Counted from the stretch's first letter, positions 23,832-33,890 are shown. The stretch is DNA of 64,000 nt from Pseudomonadota bacterium (GCA_021811085.1 JAJZPQ010000003.1:119224-183223); one strand, 5' to 3'. The notes: generated by a model from the letters alone, not told the origin. A program made the numbers and translations.

Positions 23832-24815
23832 ATGGACAAAATCCTACCGTCCAAGACCGCGCTGGAGCTGGCAAAACAGGTGCTCGCCATCGAAGCCGAG
23901 GCCGTGCTGAGCCTCGCTGCGCGGCTGGGCCCGAGCTTTCTCGACGCCGTGGCACTGCTGCTCAACTGCAAAGGGCGCGTGGTGGTGAGCGGCATCGGCA
24001 AGTCCGGCCATATCGCGCGCAAGATCGCGTCCACCATGGCCAGCACCGGCACGCCGGCCTATTTCGTGCATCCGGCCGAGGCGAGCCACGGCGATATCGG
24101 CATGATCGCGCGCGACGACGTGCTGATCGCGCTGTCGAACTCCGGCGAAAGCGAGGAATTGCTCACGATCGTGCCTCTGCTCAAACGCCAGGGGGCGCGC
24201 CTGATCGCGATCACCGGCAACGCAAATTCGTCGTTGGCGCACGAGGCCGACGTACACCTGGACGCGCACGTGGACAAGGAGGCGTGCCCGCTGAACCTGG
24301 CACCCACCGCCAGCACCACCGCGGCGCTGGCCCTGGGCGATGCGCTCGCGGTCGCCTTGCTCGATGCCAAGGGCTTCGGCGCGGAGGACTTCGCGCGCTC
24401 GCATCCGGGCGGCGCGCTGGGGCGGCGCCTGCTCACGCACGTGCGCGATGTCATGCGCACCGGCGAGGACGTGCCCTCGGTGCGCGACAGCGCGGGCTTC
24501 TCCGAGGCGCTGCTGGAAATGTCGAAAAAGCGCATGGGCATGACTGCGGTGCTCGATGCCGCCGGGCGCGTTTGCGGCGTGTTCACCGACGGCGACCTGC
24601 GCCGCACGCTGGCCCAGATCGAAGACATCAAGGCCGCGCGCATCGTCGACATCATGACGCGCGGGCCGCGCACCATCGGCCCCGACAAGCTGGCGGTCGA
24701 AGCGGTACAGATCATGGAGGAGCGCAAGGTGAATCAGCTGCTGGTGGTCGACGACCAAGGCGGACTCGTGGGCGCGCTCAACATGCACGACCTGTTCCGC
24801 GCCAAGGTAATCTGA
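23832..24815 (+). CDS. kdsD: D-arabinose 5-phosphate isomerase KdsD
   Basis: It converts ribulose 5-phosphate to arabinose 5-phosphate, the first step of KDO synthesis for lipopolysaccharide. The 327-residue product (334 from ATG 23811) has an SIS isomerase domain with VVVSGIGKSGHIARKIASTM and ALSNSGESEEL. Two CBS domains follow (HVRDVMRTGEDVPSV and RIVDIMTRGPRTI onward). This length and layout are those of KdsD/KpsF. It is the first gene of the kdsD-kdsC-lptCAB-rpoN group; kdsC follows after 5 bases. Confidence 0.93.
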   Translation: MDKILPSKTALELAKQVLAIEAEAVLSLAARLGPSFLDAVALLLNCKGRVVVSGIGKSGHIARKIASTMASTGTPAYFVHPAEASHGDIGMIARDDVLIALSNSGESEELLTIVPLLKRQGARLIAITGNANSSLAHEADVHLDAHVDKEACPLNLAPTASTTAALALGDALAVALLDAKGFGAEDFARSHPGGALGRRLLTHVRDVMRTGEDVPSVRDSAGFSEALLEMSKKRMGMTAVLDAAGRVCGVFTDGDLRRTLAQIEDIKAARIVDIMTRGPRTIGPDKLAVEAVQIMEERKVNQLLVVDDQGGLVGALNMHDLFRAKVI

Positions 24816-24820
24816 ACCGG

Positions 24821-25372
24821 ATGAACGACGCACTCGAGCGCAGGAGCCTGGATGCCGCCCTCAAGCGCGCCAAGGATCTGAAGCTGATGATCTTCGACGT
24901 CGACGGCGTCATGACCGACGGCACGCTGTATTACTCCGAGCGCGGCGAGGAGCTGAAGGCGTTCAACATCCAGGACGGCCACGGCATCAAGATGCTGCGT
25001 CAATACGGCGTGGAGGTCGCGCTGATCACGGGAAGAAAATCGCGCGCGGTGGAACTGCGCGCGATCAACCTGGGCATCTCCCACCTCTATCAGGGTGCGG
25101 AGGACAAGCGCGAGGCCCACGGCGCGCTGCTGGCGCAGCTGGGGCTGGCGACGGAGCAATCGGGCTGCATGGGCGACGATCTGCTCGACCTGCCGTTGAT
25201 CACCCGCTGCGGCTTCGCCGCGACCGTGCCGGCGGCGCCCGAGGCGCTCAAGTCCCGCGCCCACTATGTGACGCGCGCAGGCGGCGGACATGGCGCCGTG
25301 CGCGAAGTGTGCGAATTCATCCTGCGCGCCCAAGGCGCGCTCGAACGCGCGATCAGCGCCCATCTGCAATGA
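24821..25372 (+). CDS. kdsC: KDO-8-phosphate phosphatase KdsC
   Basis: A 183-residue HAD-family phosphatase without a cap domain, removing phosphate from KDO 8-phosphate. Motif I is MIFDVDGVMTDGTLYY, motif II ALITGRKSRAV, and motif IV MGDDLLDLPLI. ATG 24821 lies 5 bases after kdsD and the stop overlaps the lptC ATG. The length fits the family. Confidence 0.94.
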   Translation: MNDALERRSLDAALKRAKDLKLMIFDVDGVMTDGTLYYSERGEELKAFNIQDGHGIKMLRQYGVEVALITGRKSRAVELRAINLGISHLYQGAEDKREAHGALLAQLGLATEQSGCMGDDLLDLPLITRCGFAATVPAAPEALKSRAHYVTRAGGGHGAVREVCEFILRAQGALERAISAHLQ

Positions 25373-25944
25373 AGCGCGACCGCGTATCGAGCCTGTTTCC
25401 GCTGCTGCTGTTGCTGGCGCTCGCAGCGGCCAGTTTTTGGCTGGAGCGCGCGGTACAGGCACCCGATTACGACAAGACCGGCAAACTGCGCCACGATCCT
25501 GATTTCATCGCCGAGGACTTCGGCATCACCAAGATGGGCGCCAACGGCAAACCCGAGTACAGCCTTTCGGCCGCGCGCATGCTGCACTATCCCGACGACG
25601 AGAGCACCGACATCGTGGAGCCGCGCCTGGTGCAGCGCCATGACGATGCCGCCCCTATAGAAATCCGTGCCGACCGCGGTCTCATCTCCAGGAACGGCGA
25701 GGAGGCGAGTTTTTTCGGCAACGTAGTGGTGGTGCGCGAAGCCAGCGCGCAGCGCAGCGAGTTGCGCATGCAGACCGAATATCTGCAAATCTATCCCGAC
25801 CGCGACTTGGCCAGCACCAACAGGCCGGTGACCATTACCGAAGGCCGCTCCCGGCTCGCGGGGGTCGGCATGGAACTCAACAACAAGACGCGGCAGTTCA
25901 CGCTGCTGTCGCAGGTGCGGGGCACGTTCGATGCGGGCAAATGA
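25369..25944 (+). CDS. lptC: LPS export protein LptC
   Basis: A 191-residue bitopic inner-membrane protein. The N-terminal anchor is LFPLLLLLALAAASFWLE. A periplasmic beta-jellyroll follows with DPDFIAEDFGITKMGANG and RGLISRNGEEASFFGNVVV. It takes lipopolysaccharide from the LptBFG extractor and passes it to LptA. It overlaps kdsC by 4 bases and lptA by 14 bases. The permease genes lptF and lptG are not in this window. Confidence 0.92.
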   Translation: MKRDRVSSLFPLLLLLALAAASFWLERAVQAPDYDKTGKLRHDPDFIAEDFGITKMGANGKPEYSLSAARMLHYPDDESTDIVEPRLVQRHDDAAPIEIRADRGLISRNGEEASFFGNVVVVREASAQRSELRMQTEYLQIYPDRDLASTNRPVTITEGRSRLAGVGMELNNKTRQFTLLSQVRGTFDAGK

Positions 25945-26500
25945 ACTAGCAATACTGCTGCTGTGCGCCGCTTGCCTGGGATGGGCCGCAACCGCGCAGG
26001 CGGAGCGCGCCGACCGCGGCAAACCGATCAATCTGGAATCGGACCGCATGCACGTCGACGACGTGCAGAAGACCAGCGTATTCGAAGGGCGCGTGGTCAT
26101 GACCCAGGGGACGCTCAGCATACACGCCGACAAAGTCACGGTGCGCCAGGACCAGGACGGCTACCAGTACGGCAGCGCGACCGGTCATCCGGCCACGTTC
26201 CGCCAGAAGCGCGACGGCGCCGAGGGCTACATCCAGGGCGAGGCCGAGCGCATCGAATACAACGGCAAACTGGACCGGGTGGAATTCTTCAATCAGGCGC
26301 GGCTGCTGCGCGAGCCTGCCGACGAGGTGCGCGGCAATTACATCTCCTACGATGCCCGCACCGAGTATTTCAGCGTGAGCGGCGGCGCCGGCCCCGGCGC
26401 AGGCGGCAGCCCCGATGGCAGGGTGCATGCGGTGATCCAGCCACGCACCCCCGCCGAAGAACCCGGCACGGCGCCTGCGCCCGACGCGAGCAAGCGCTAG
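25931..26500 (+). CDS. lptA: LPS transport periplasmic bridge protein LptA
   Basis: A 189-residue periplasmic protein that carries lipopolysaccharide across the periplasm. It has a signal peptide ([19 protein letters not shown]) and the OstA/LptA core, with [21 protein letters not shown] and [18 protein letters not shown]. The C-terminal 35 residues are Gly/Pro rich and probably disordered. It overlaps lptC and ends 5 bases before lptB. Confidence 0.93.
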   Translation: MRANELAILLLCAACLGWAATAQAERADRGKPINLESDRMHVDDVQKTSVFEGRVVMTQGTLSIHADKVTVRQDQDGYQYGSATGHPATFRQKRDGAEGYIQGEAERIEYNGKLDRVEFFNQARLLREPADEVRGNYISYDARTEYFSVSGGAGPGAGGSPDGRVHAVIQPRTPAEEPGTAPAPDASKR

Positions 26501-26505
26501 CGCCC

Positions 26506-27228
26506 ATGAGCGAGCTCACAGCCAGCAATCTGAAGAAACGCTACAAATCCCGCACGGTCGTGCAGGACGTATCTCTGGAAGTACAAAGCGGCGAAGTGGT
26601 GGGCCTGCTCGGGCCCAACGGCGCCGGCAAGACCACCTGCTTCTACATGATGGTCGGGCTGTTGCGTCTGGACGGCGGCAGCATCAGCCTGGACGGCAAG
26701 GAAATCAGCAAATTTCCGATCCACCGCAGGGCGCGCCTGGGCCTGTCCTATCTGCCCCAGGAAACGTCGGTGTTCCGCAAACTGACGGTGCAGGAAAACG
26801 TGCAGGCGGTGCTGGAACTGCAGGATCTGTCGCAAGCACAGATCGAGGAGCGCCTGGAAAGTTTGCTGCACGAACTGCACATTGCGCATTTGCGCAACAA
26901 CCCGGCACTGTCGCTCTCCGGCGGCGAGCGCCGGCGCGTCGAAATCGCGCGCGCGCTTGCAGCACGGCCGAGCTTCATCCTGCTGGACGAGCCGTTCGCC
27001 GGGGTCGACCCGATCGCCGTGCTGGATATCCAGAAAATCATCGGCTTTCTCAAGCAGCGCGGCATCGGCGTGCTCATTACGGATCACAACGTGCGCGAGA
27101 CCCTGGGCATCTGCGATCACGCCTACATCATCAACGAAGGGTCGGTGCTGGCGCAGGGCAAGCCAGATGAAATCGTCTATAATGAAAACGTGAGACGAGT
27201 GTATCTGGGAGAGCATTTCCGCATGTAG
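26506..27228 (+). CDS. lptB: LPS export ABC transporter ATPase LptB
   Basis: A 240-residue cytoplasmic ATPase that powers lipopolysaccharide extraction. It has Walker [20 protein letters not shown], signature [15 protein letters not shown], Walker [14 protein letters not shown] and switch His in [10 protein letters not shown]. The sequence is canonical throughout. rpoN follows 32 bases downstream, the arrangement conserved in most proteobacteria. Confidence 0.96.
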   Translation: MSELTASNLKKRYKSRTVVQDVSLEVQSGEVVGLLGPNGAGKTTCFYMMVGLLRLDGGSISLDGKEISKFPIHRRARLGLSYLPQETSVFRKLTVQENVQAVLELQDLSQAQIEERLESLLHELHIAHLRNNPALSLSGGERRRVEIARALAARPSFILLDEPFAGVDPIAVLDIQKIIGFLKQRGIGVLITDHNVRETLGICDHAYIINEGSVLAQGKPDEIVYNENVRRVYLGEHFRM

Positions 27229-27260
27229 CCGGCAGGCTATCCACCCGCTCCCCGCACAAG

Positions 27261-28691
27261 ATGAAACAAACCCTGCAACTCAAGCTGTCGCAACAGCTGA
27301 CGCTAACTCCGCAGTTGCAGCAATCCATACGGCTGCTGCAATTGTCCACCCTCGAACTGAACCAGGAGCTGGAAAAATTCCTCATGGAAAATCCGCTGCT
27401 GGAGCGCGCGGATGTGGAACCGGAGCCGGTGAGCCCGCCTCTCAACGGGGCGAGCCGCGAAGAACACGCCGCCGCCGAGAGCGAGGCACCGGCCAACGAC
27501 TCGCCCTCGGGCGACGCGGCCGAAATCGACTGGTTTACCGATGCGCCTTCTGCCGGGCCCAGGCGCGAGGACGGCGAGGAATCGGATTATCCGCAACTGG
27601 CTGCGGTCGCCCCTACCCTGAGCGAGCACCTGATCGGGCAGTTGGCCCTGACCCAGCTCTCGGCGCGCGACAAAAGCCTGGTCAACACCCTGATCGCGGC
27701 CCTGGACGAAGGCGGCTACCTGTCGCAAAGCCTGGAAGAAATCGTCGAGTTGCTGCCCCCGGAATTGGAAGTGGGCCTGGACGAACTGCACGTCGCCCTG
27801 CATCAACTGCAAAGCTTCGATCCCACCGGCGTCGGCGCGCGCACACCCGCCGAATGCCTGGAACTGCAGTTGAAGGCCCTGCCGCCGGACACCCCGGAGC
27901 GCGAGCTCGCGATCGGTATCGTGCACGACCATCTGGAAGCGCTCGCCGCACACGATTTCGCCCGGCTGAAGCGGCAACTGCACTGCGACGACGACAGCCT
28001 GCGGCGCGCGCAGCAGCTGATCCAGAGCCTCAACCCGCATCCCGGCGCAGAATACGCGACGAGCGATACGCGCTATATCGTGCCCGACGTCATCGTGCGC
28101 AAAGTGAAGAACGCATGGAGCGTCAGCCTCAACCCGGATGCCATGCCCAAGCTGCGCATCAACCGCATGTACGCGGAGATTCTGCAGAATAAATCGCACG
28201 CGGTCGGCGGTCAGATGTCCAATCAGCTGCAGGAGGCGCGCTGGCTGATCAAGAACGTGCAACAGCGCTTCGAAACCATACTGCGGGTGGCGCAGGCGAT
28301 CGTGGAACAGCAAAGGCATTTCTTCGACCACGGCGAAGTCGCGATGCGGCCGCTGGTGCTGCGCGAGATCGCCGAGACCCTGGGCCTGCACGAATCCACG
28401 GTGTCGCGCGTGACGACGCAAAAATTCATGGCCACGCCGCGCGGCATCTTCGAGCTGAAATATTTTTTCGGCAGCCATGTGGCCACCGAGACCGGCGGCG
28501 CCTGTTCGGCCACCGCGATCCGCGCGCTGCTGAAACAACTGGTCCACGCCGAGGACGGCAAGAAACCGTTGTCGGACAGCAAGATCGCCCAGATCCTGGG
28601 TGAGCAAGGCATCGTCGTCGCACGCCGCACTATTGCCAAGTACCGGGAATCGCTGAATATCCCCCCGGTGAGCCTGCGCAAGTCGCTGTAA
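27261..28691 (+). CDS. rpoN: RNA polymerase sigma-54 factor RpoN
   Basis: A 476-residue sigma factor. Region I begins [20 protein letters not shown] and continues [17 protein letters not shown]. An acidic Region II follows (about 60-110), then the core-binding domain. The C-terminal RpoN box [15 protein letters not shown] reads the -24 element. It is needed for the candidate pilin promoter at 19468 and for the activator at the window start. It sits between lptB and hpf, the usual place. Confidence 0.96.
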   Translation: MKQTLQLKLSQQLTLTPQLQQSIRLLQLSTLELNQELEKFLMENPLLERADVEPEPVSPPLNGASREEHAAAESEAPANDSPSGDAAEIDWFTDAPSAGPRREDGEESDYPQLAAVAPTLSEHLIGQLALTQLSARDKSLVNTLIAALDEGGYLSQSLEEIVELLPPELEVGLDELHVALHQLQSFDPTGVGARTPAECLELQLKALPPDTPERELAIGIVHDHLEALAAHDFARLKRQLHCDDDSLRRAQQLIQSLNPHPGAEYATSDTRYIVPDVIVRKVKNAWSVSLNPDAMPKLRINRMYAEILQNKSHAVGGQMSNQLQEARWLIKNVQQRFETILRVAQAIVEQQRHFFDHGEVAMRPLVLREIAETLGLHESTVSRVTTQKFMATPRGIFELKYFFGSHVATETGGACSATAIRALLKQLVHAEDGKKPLSDSKIAQILGEQGIVVARRTIAKYRESLNIPPVSLRKSL

Positions 28692-28709
28692 CTTCAAAAG
28701 GAGCCGAAG

Positions 28710-29036
28710 ATGAACGTCCAGGTCAGTGGTCATCACGTCGAAGTCACCCCGGCAATTCGCGACTACGTACTGTCAAAACTGGAACGGGTACAGCGCCATT
28801 TCGACCAGGTCATCGAAATCAACGTCATCCTGTCGGTGCAAAAACTGCGACAGAAAGCGGAAATCAGCGTGCATATGCCGGGCAAGGACATCCACGTGGA
28901 AAGCGATGATGCGGATATGTATGCAGCCATCGATCTGATGATGGACAAGCTCGATCGCCAGATCATCAAGCATAAGCAGAAGGTGTCTTCCCACCCTCAC
29001 GACGCCCTGAAACGCCAGCCGGCGGAGGAGGAGTAA
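28710..29036 (+). CDS. hpf: Ribosome hibernation promoting factor (short HPF)
   Basis: A 108-residue protein of the short HPF/YfiA fold that stabilises inactive ribosome dimers in slow growth. It reads MNVQVSGHHVEVTPAIRDYV, with VEINVILSVQKLRQKAEISV-like strands and SDDADMYAAIDLMMDKLDRQ. AAAAGGAG lies 9 bases before the ATG. It lacks the long C-terminal dimerisation domain, matching the gammaproteobacterial and betaproteobacterial form. Confidence 0.92.
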   Translation: MNVQVSGHHVEVTPAIRDYVLSKLERVQRHFDQVIEINVILSVQKLRQKAEISVHMPGKDIHVESDDADMYAAIDLMMDKLDRQIIKHKQKVSSHPHDALKRQPAEEE

Positions 29037-29131
29037 CCCCGGCAGCGGAATTGGGGTAGAATGGCGCGCCTTCCGGCAGCCTCTGCCCGATTCGGGCGCG
29101 CCGGAAGCCCGCCGCCTTATTCTCTTGCGCT

Positions 29132-29617
29132 ATGAATCTCATTTCAAAACTGCTGCCACCCTCCAATATCGTCCTCGACCTCGAGGTCAGCAGCAAGAAG
29201 CGCATGTTCGAGCAAGCCGGCCTTATTTTTGAGAATAACCAAGGGCTTGCACGCAGCCTCGTATTCGACAGCCTGTTCGCGCGCGAGCGCCTGGGGTCGA
29301 CCGGCCTGGGCCAGGGCGTAGCCATTCCGCACGGCCGGATCAAGGGTTTGCGCGAAGCGGTGGCCGCGTTCGTGCGCCTCGCCACCCCGGTGCCTTTCGA
29401 CTCCCCCGACGGCAAGCCGGTGAACCTGCTGTTCGTGCTGCTGGTGCCGGAGCAGGCGACGGAACAGCATCTGCAAATCCTGTCCGAACTGGCGCAGATG
29501 TTCTCCGACCCGGATCTGCGCGAGCAATTCATCCAGGCCCAGGACGCGGGCGCCCTGCACCAGCTCATCAGCAATTGGCAACCCGATGTTACAGACCAGC
29601 ATCGCGCGGCTGTATGA
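29132..29617 (+). CDS. ptsN: Nitrogen PTS protein EIIA-Ntr (PtsN)
   Basis: A 161-residue regulatory phosphotransferase protein. The phosphorylated His lies in GVAIPHGRIKGL. VNLLFVLLVPEQATEQHLQI and LAQMFSDPDLREQF are standard family parts. It links PEP and nitrogen status to potassium transport and stress control. The end overlaps hprK by 32 bases. The 95-base gap upstream contains the palindrome GGCGCGCC twice and TAGAAT at about 29059, a weak -10. Confidence 0.95.
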   Translation: MNLISKLLPPSNIVLDLEVSSKKRMFEQAGLIFENNQGLARSLVFDSLFARERLGSTGLGQGVAIPHGRIKGLREAVAAFVRLATPVPFDSPDGKPVNLLFVLLVPEQATEQHLQILSELAQMFSDPDLREQFIQAQDAGALHQLISNWQPDVTDQHRAAV

Positions 29618-30524
29618 AGACAATGCCGCGAAGCTGGGCCTAGGCTGGGTCACCGGCCGCGGCGGCGAAGCGCTGCCGGTGCGCCGCGACAGCGCCGATA
29701 CCGCGGCGCTGGTCGGCCATCTCAATCTGATCCATCCAAACCGCATCCAGGTGCTGGGCCGGCGTGAGCTTGCCTACATCGGCGGCTATAGCGGCGACGC
29801 GACCGGCCAAGTCATAGCCAATCTGTTCGCGGCAGAGCTTGCAGCCATCATCCTCGCGGAAAGCGTAGCCGCACCGGCGGCCTTGCTGCAGGAAGCCGAG
29901 ATGAAAAGCGTGCCGGTGCTGGCAACCGCTGCCGCGGCCGACGCGGTCATCGATACCCTGCGTCGCTACCTGGCCAAGGTTCTCGCAGATTCGACTTCCA
30001 AGCACGGCGTATTCATGGACGTGCTCGGCCTCGGGGTGCTCATCACCGGCGAATCCGGCGTGGGCAAGAGCGAGCTCGCGCTGGAATTGATCAGCCGCGG
30101 CCACGGCCTGGTCGCAGACGATGTGGTAGAGATCTCGCGCATCGCCGCCAAGACGCTGGAAGGGCGCTGTCCGCCGCTGCTGAAGGATTTCCTCGAAGTG
30201 CGCGGCCTCGGCGTGCTCAACATCCGCGTCATTTTCGGCGAGACCGCGGTGCGGCCGAAGATGAATCTCAAGCTGATCGTGCACCTGGAAAAGCCGGGCC
30301 AGGCCGGCGCGGCGCCGGCCGAGCGGCTGCCCCTGCATGAACTCACCGAGGATGTGCTCGGCCTGCCGATACGCGAGGTCGTCATTCCGGTGGCCGCCGG
30401 GCGCAACCTCGCGGTGCTGGTCGAAGCCGCAGTACGCAATTACATACTTCAGTTGCGCGGCTACGACAGCACGCAGGAATTCATCGCGCGGCAGCAGGGC
30501 GAACTCAAACGCGAAGTCAACTGA
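29586..30524 (+). CDS. hprK: HPr kinase/phosphorylase HprK
   Basis: A 312-residue bifunctional enzyme that phosphorylates and dephosphorylates a serine of HPr. Walker A is GESGVGKSELALELI. The family signature EVRGLGVLNIRVIFG follows, with KMNLKLIVHLE and LTEDVLGLPIREVVIPV. In Gram-negatives it controls PTS and virulence or capsule genes rather than classical catabolite repression. It overlaps ptsN, a betaproteobacterial arrangement. Confidence 0.95.
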   Translation: MLQTSIARLYEDNAAKLGLGWVTGRGGEALPVRRDSADTAALVGHLNLIHPNRIQVLGRRELAYIGGYSGDATGQVIANLFAAELAAIILAESVAAPAALLQEAEMKSVPVLATAAAADAVIDTLRRYLAKVLADSTSKHGVFMDVLGLGVLITGESGVGKSELALELISRGHGLVADDVVEISRIAAKTLEGRCPPLLKDFLEVRGLGVLNIRVIFGETAVRPKMNLKLIVHLEKPGQAGAAPAERLPLHELTEDVLGLPIREVVIPVAAGRNLAVLVEAAVRNYILQLRGYDSTQEFIARQQGELKREVN

Positions 30525-30589
30525 GCGCGGCTGCCGGCGTTATTCTCCAGGCGGGACAATTGTCGATAACCGCTAACAGGGAGAAAATC

Positions 30590-30970
30590 ATGAATAAATT
30601 GATGGCAGCACTGGTGGCAAGCCTGTTTTGTCTTTCCGTAGCGCAAGCCCAGGACAAGAAGCCGGCCGAAAAGCCCGCCGCGCCCGCGGCGGAAAAGAAG
30701 ATGGGCGCCCAGCAGAGCAAGATGGGTGATTGCAGCAAGGAAGCCAAGGAAAAGAAACTCGCAGGCGAGGCGCGCAAGAAGTTCATGAGCAGTTGCCTCA
30801 AGGGCGGGGAGGCGGCACCCGCGGCAGCTGCGGCCGCGCCCGCAGCTAAAGCGGCGGGCAAGCCCACAGGGCAGAAGCAGAAGATGGGCTTTTGCAACAA
30901 GGAAGCCGGCGCGAAGAAACTCAAAGGCGAAGAGCGCAAGAAATTCATGAGCGAGTGCCTCAAGGGCTAG
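30590..30970 (+). CDS. PsiF-repeat exported protein
   Basis: A 126-residue secreted protein with a signal peptide (LMAALVASLFCLSVAQA), a Lys/Ala/Pro spacer and two PsiF repeats. Each repeat has the pattern C-NKEA-x-KKL-x-GE-x-RKKFMS-x-CLKG (near KMGDCSKEAKEKKL and KMGFCNKEAGAKKL). In E. coli the related PsiF is phosphate-starvation inducible; the function is unknown. GGGAGAA lies just before ATG 30590. Bases 30971-31012 downstream hold no clear terminator. Confidence 0.85.
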   Translation: MNKLMAALVASLFCLSVAQAQDKKPAEKPAAPAAEKKMGAQQSKMGDCSKEAKEKKLAGEARKKFMSSCLKGGEAAPAAAAAAPAAKAAGKPTGQKQKMGFCNKEAGAKKLKGEERKKFMSECLKG

Positions 30971-31012
30971 CAAAGCTTTGAACAAGAGGACGACGCCCGC
31001 CGTTGTTGCGTA

Positions 31013-31206
31013 ATTGCGATGTTGCGCGGACGAGAAACCGTCCGCGCGGATCGCCGATTGGGCCCGGATGAAAACCATATCCGCGCCCAATCGGCGATCT
31101 CGTATGAAACCCCTGCGCTGTCCTTGCCTTTATCCATAACCGTGTTTTCTGTACGGATGCTTCTTATCCGTACAGAAAACACGGTTGGCGCGCGTGAGCG
31201 CGCAAG
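31013..31206 (+). repeat. Multi-hairpin repeat, copy 3 (diverged)
   Basis: Same order of stems as copy 2 but different bases: A 31024-31047 (GCGCGGAC/GTCCGCGC), B 31049-31099, C 31138-31186 (perfect arms, core CCGTGTTTTCTGTACGG, loop GCTTCTT) and D near 31187-31204. Arm lengths and total sizes of B (51) and C (49) match those in the other copies exactly. The outer flanks of copies 1 and 2 are absent or unrecognisable. It fills most of the 308-base gap before rapZ; 31207-31278 has only a weak TATCCT. Confidence 0.9.
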
Positions 31207-31278
31207 TCCGCTCGCGGCATGCGGCAGCATCCAAGACGCCATATGTAGTTTTCCGCGCCTGGATGCTATCCTGACGCT

Positions 31279-32115
31279 ATGCAACTCGTGCTGATCAGCG
31301 GTCTTTCCGGCTCCGGCAAGAGCGTCGCGCTCAATGTGCTGGAAGACAGCGGCTACTATTGCGTGGACAACCTCCCGGTCGCTCTGGTGCGGCCGCTGCT
31401 GGCGTCGCTTGCCGGCTCCGGGCACGAGCGCATCGCCCTGAGCATGGACGCGCGCAGCGGCAGTTCGGTGCGCGAGTTGCCGCAGACCGTCGCCGCGCTC
31501 AAACAGCAGGGCGTGGACGTGCGACTGCTGTTCCTGGAGGCGAAGGACGAGGCGCTGATCAAGCGCTTCTCCGAGACGCGGCGGCGCCACCCCTTGAGCG
31601 CGGGCGGGCTTACCGTTGAGGAGAGCATCGCGCGCGAGCGCGAGTTGCTGGGCGAGGTCGGCGAATTCGCGCATCACGTCGACACCAGCGAGCTTTCGCC
31701 CAACACGCTGCGCAGCTGGGTCAAGAAACTGGTCGAAATCGACCGTTCGCGCCTGACGCTGCTGTTCGAATCTTTCGGCTTCAAGCAGGGCATACCGCTG
31801 GACGCCGATTTCGTGTTCGACGTGCGCTGCCTGCCCAACCCCTTTTACGAGCCCGCTTTGCGCGACCTGACCGGCCTGGACGCGCCGGTCGCCGCGTTCC
31901 TCGAGAAAGACGAAGCGACGCGCAACATGTACCGCGATATCCACGCTTTCATCGCCAACTGGCTGCCCGCGTTCGAGCGCGAAAACCGCAGCTACCTCAC
32001 GGTGGCCATAGGCTGCACCGGCGGACAGCACCGCTCGGTGTATTTCGCCGAGCGCCTGGGCGCAGCGTTCGGCGCGGGCCACCAGGTCATGATCCGGCAC
32101 CGGCAGATCCGATGA
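31279..32115 (+). CDS. rapZ: RNase adapter / nucleotide-binding protein RapZ
   Basis: A 278-residue P-loop protein. Walker A is LISGLSGSGKSVALNVLED. The C-terminal domain has RCLPNPFYEP, LRDLTGLD and GCTGGQHRSVYFAERL. In enterobacteria RapZ senses glucosamine 6-phosphate and directs decay of the small RNA GlmZ; in betaproteobacteria the targets are less clear. It lies near ptsN and hprK as usual, but hairpin repeat copy 3 and a PsiF-repeat gene are interposed. It overlaps ubiX by 4 bases. Confidence 0.95.
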   Translation: MQLVLISGLSGSGKSVALNVLEDSGYYCVDNLPVALVRPLLASLAGSGHERIALSMDARSGSSVRELPQTVAALKQQGVDVRLLFLEAKDEALIKRFSETRRRHPLSAGGLTVEESIARERELLGEVGEFAHHVDTSELSPNTLRSWVKKLVEIDRSRLTLLFESFGFKQGIPLDADFVFDVRCLPNPFYEPALRDLTGLDAPVAAFLEKDEATRNMYRDIHAFIANWLPAFERENRSYLTVAIGCTGGQHRSVYFAERLGAAFGAGHQVMIRHRQIR

Positions 32116-32723
32116 ACAAAACCGTCACGCTCGCCCTTACCGGCGCCTCCGGCATGGCTTACGGCATACGCCTGCTCGAATGCCTGATCAACGCGGGCGT
32201 GCGCGTCTACCTGCTTTACTCGCAGGCGGCACAGGTGGTGGCCAAGCAGGAAATGGATCTGACGCTGCCCGCGCGCACCGCCGAGGCGCAAGCGCTGTTT
32301 GCCGAGCGCTTCAAGGCGCAGCCGGGCCAGCTGCGCGTGTTCGGCCGCGAGGAGTGGTTCGCGCCGGTGGCCTCGGGTTCCAACGCAGCGGACGCGATGG
32401 TGATACTTCCCTGCACCATCGGCACCCTGGCCGCGGTCGCGGCCGGAATGTCCGACAATCTGATCGAACGCGCCGCGGATGTGATGCTCAAGGAAGGGCG
32501 CAAGCTGGTGCTGGTGCCGCGCGAGACGCCGTTCTCCGCGATTCACCTGGAGGCGATGCTCAAGCTCGCGCATGCCGGCGCCGTCATCCTGCCCGCGAAC
32601 CCGGGTTTCTACCACCGGCCGCAGAGCGTCGCCGCAGTGGTCGATTTCATTGTGGCGCGTGTACTCGACCAGCTCGGCGTCGAGCACCAGCTGATGCAGC
32701 GCTGGGGCGAGGGAGGGGCTTAG
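32112..32723 (+). CDS. ubiX: Flavin prenyltransferase UbiX
   Basis: A 203-residue flavoprotein that makes prenylated FMN, the cofactor of UbiD-type decarboxylases in ubiquinone synthesis. It begins [20 protein letters not shown]. Conserved parts are [39 protein letters not shown] and [12 protein letters not shown]. Start overlaps the rapZ stop (ATGA). It converges on the acyl-CoA dehydrogenase gene with a 4-base overlap of 3' ends. Confidence 0.94.
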   Translation: MNKTVTLALTGASGMAYGIRLLECLINAGVRVYLLYSQAAQVVAKQEMDLTLPARTAEAQALFAERFKAQPGQLRVFGREEWFAPVASGSNAADAMVILPCTIGTLAAVAAGMSDNLIERAADVMLKEGRKLVLVPRETPFSAIHLEAMLKLAHAGAVILPANPGFYHRPQSVAAVVDFIVARVLDQLGVEHQLMQRWGEGGA

Positions 32724-33880
32724 CCCTTCAGCGTCTCGCGCGCGATGATCAGCTTCTGCACTTCGGTCGCGCCTTCGTAGATGCGCAGCGCGCGGATTTC
32801 GCGATACAGCTTTTCCACCGGGTAGCCGCTCACCACGCCCAGGCCGCCGAACATCTGCAGCGCACGATCGATGACCTGCTGCGCCGATTCGGTCGCCACC
32901 ATTTTCGCCATCGCCGCCTCGCGCGTGGTGCGCGCGCCGCGCACATCGCGCAGCCAGGCGGCGCGATAGGTGAGCAGCGCCGCGCTGTCGATGGCGGTGG
33001 CCATGTCGGCGATCGCCGCCTGCGTGAGCTGGAAATCGGCCAGCGTCTGGCCGAACATCTTGCGCCCCTTGGCTCGAGCTAAAGCCTCGTCCAAAGCGCG
33101 CCGCGCGAACCCGAGCGCCGCGGCGGCGACCGATGCGCGGAAAATATCCAGCGTCTGCATCGCCACCTTGAAACCCTGGCCGGATTCGCCCAGGCGCTGC
33201 TTTGCGCTCACGCGGCAGCCGCGAAAGCGCAGGCTGGCGAGCGGGTGCGGCGCAATGAGTTCGATGCGCGCGGCCACCTCGAGGCCGGGCATGTCGGCAT
33301 CGACGACGAAGGCGCTGATGCCGCGCGCGCCGGCCGCCTCTCCGGTGCGCGCGAAGACGCAGTAGAAATCGGCAATGCCGCCGTTGGAAATCCAGGTCTT
33401 CTCGCCGTCGAGCACATAGTGCTCGCCTTCGCGGCGCGCGCTGGTGCTCATGGCGCCGACATCCGATCCGGCGTCGGGTTCGGACAATGCGAAAGCGGCG
33501 ATGGCCTCGCCGCGCGCCACGCGCGGCAGATAGCGCTGTTTCACTTCCTCGCTGCCGGCGATGGATATCGCGCCCGAACCCAGGCCCTGCATGGCAAAGG
33601 CGAAATCGGCCAAGCCCTCGTGGCGCGCGAGCGTCTCGCGCGCGATGCACAGCGAACGCGAATCGATGTCCGCGGACGCGCCGCCGTAGGCCGCGGGTAC
33701 GCAATGCCTGAGCCAGCCGCCGCTGCCCAGCCGTGCCACCAGATCGCGGCACAGCGCATCCACCTCCGCGCCGTGATCCAGCTGCGCCAAATTCTCCGCC
33801 GCCCAGGTTTCCAGATCCGCCGCGAGCCGGCGCTGCGGCACGTCGAAGAACGGCCAGTCGAGGTAGGTCTTGTCGCTCAT
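32720..33880 (-). CDS. Acyl-CoA dehydrogenase
   Basis: A 386-residue FAD enzyme introducing a 2,3 double bond into an acyl-CoA. It has the first signature [20 protein letters not shown] and the FAD-contacting [13 protein letters not shown]. The C-terminal [19 protein letters not shown] precedes [10 protein letters not shown], whose Glu is the likely catalytic base. Start ATG 33880 gives the normal family length. The substrate is unknown. It is followed upstream by the dienelactone hydrolase gene 10 bases away in the same direction. Confidence 0.9.
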   Translation of the reverse strand: MSDKTYLDWPFFDVPQRRLAADLETWAAENLAQLDHGAEVDALCRDLVARLGSGGWLRHCVPAAYGGASADIDSRSLCIARETLARHEGLADFAFAMQGLGSGAISIAGSEEVKQRYLPRVARGEAIAAFALSEPDAGSDVGAMSTSARREGEHYVLDGEKTWISNGGIADFYCVFARTGEAAGARGISAFVVDADMPGLEVAARIELIAPHPLASLRFRGCRVSAKQRLGESGQGFKVAMQTLDIFRASVAAAALGFARRALDEALARAKGRKMFGQTLADFQLTQAAIADMATAIDSAALLTYRAAWLRDVRGARTTREAAMAKMVATESAQQVIDRALQMFGGLGVVSGYPVEKLYREIRALRIYEGATEVQKLIIARETLKG

Positions 33881-33890
33881 GCGCAGACGC

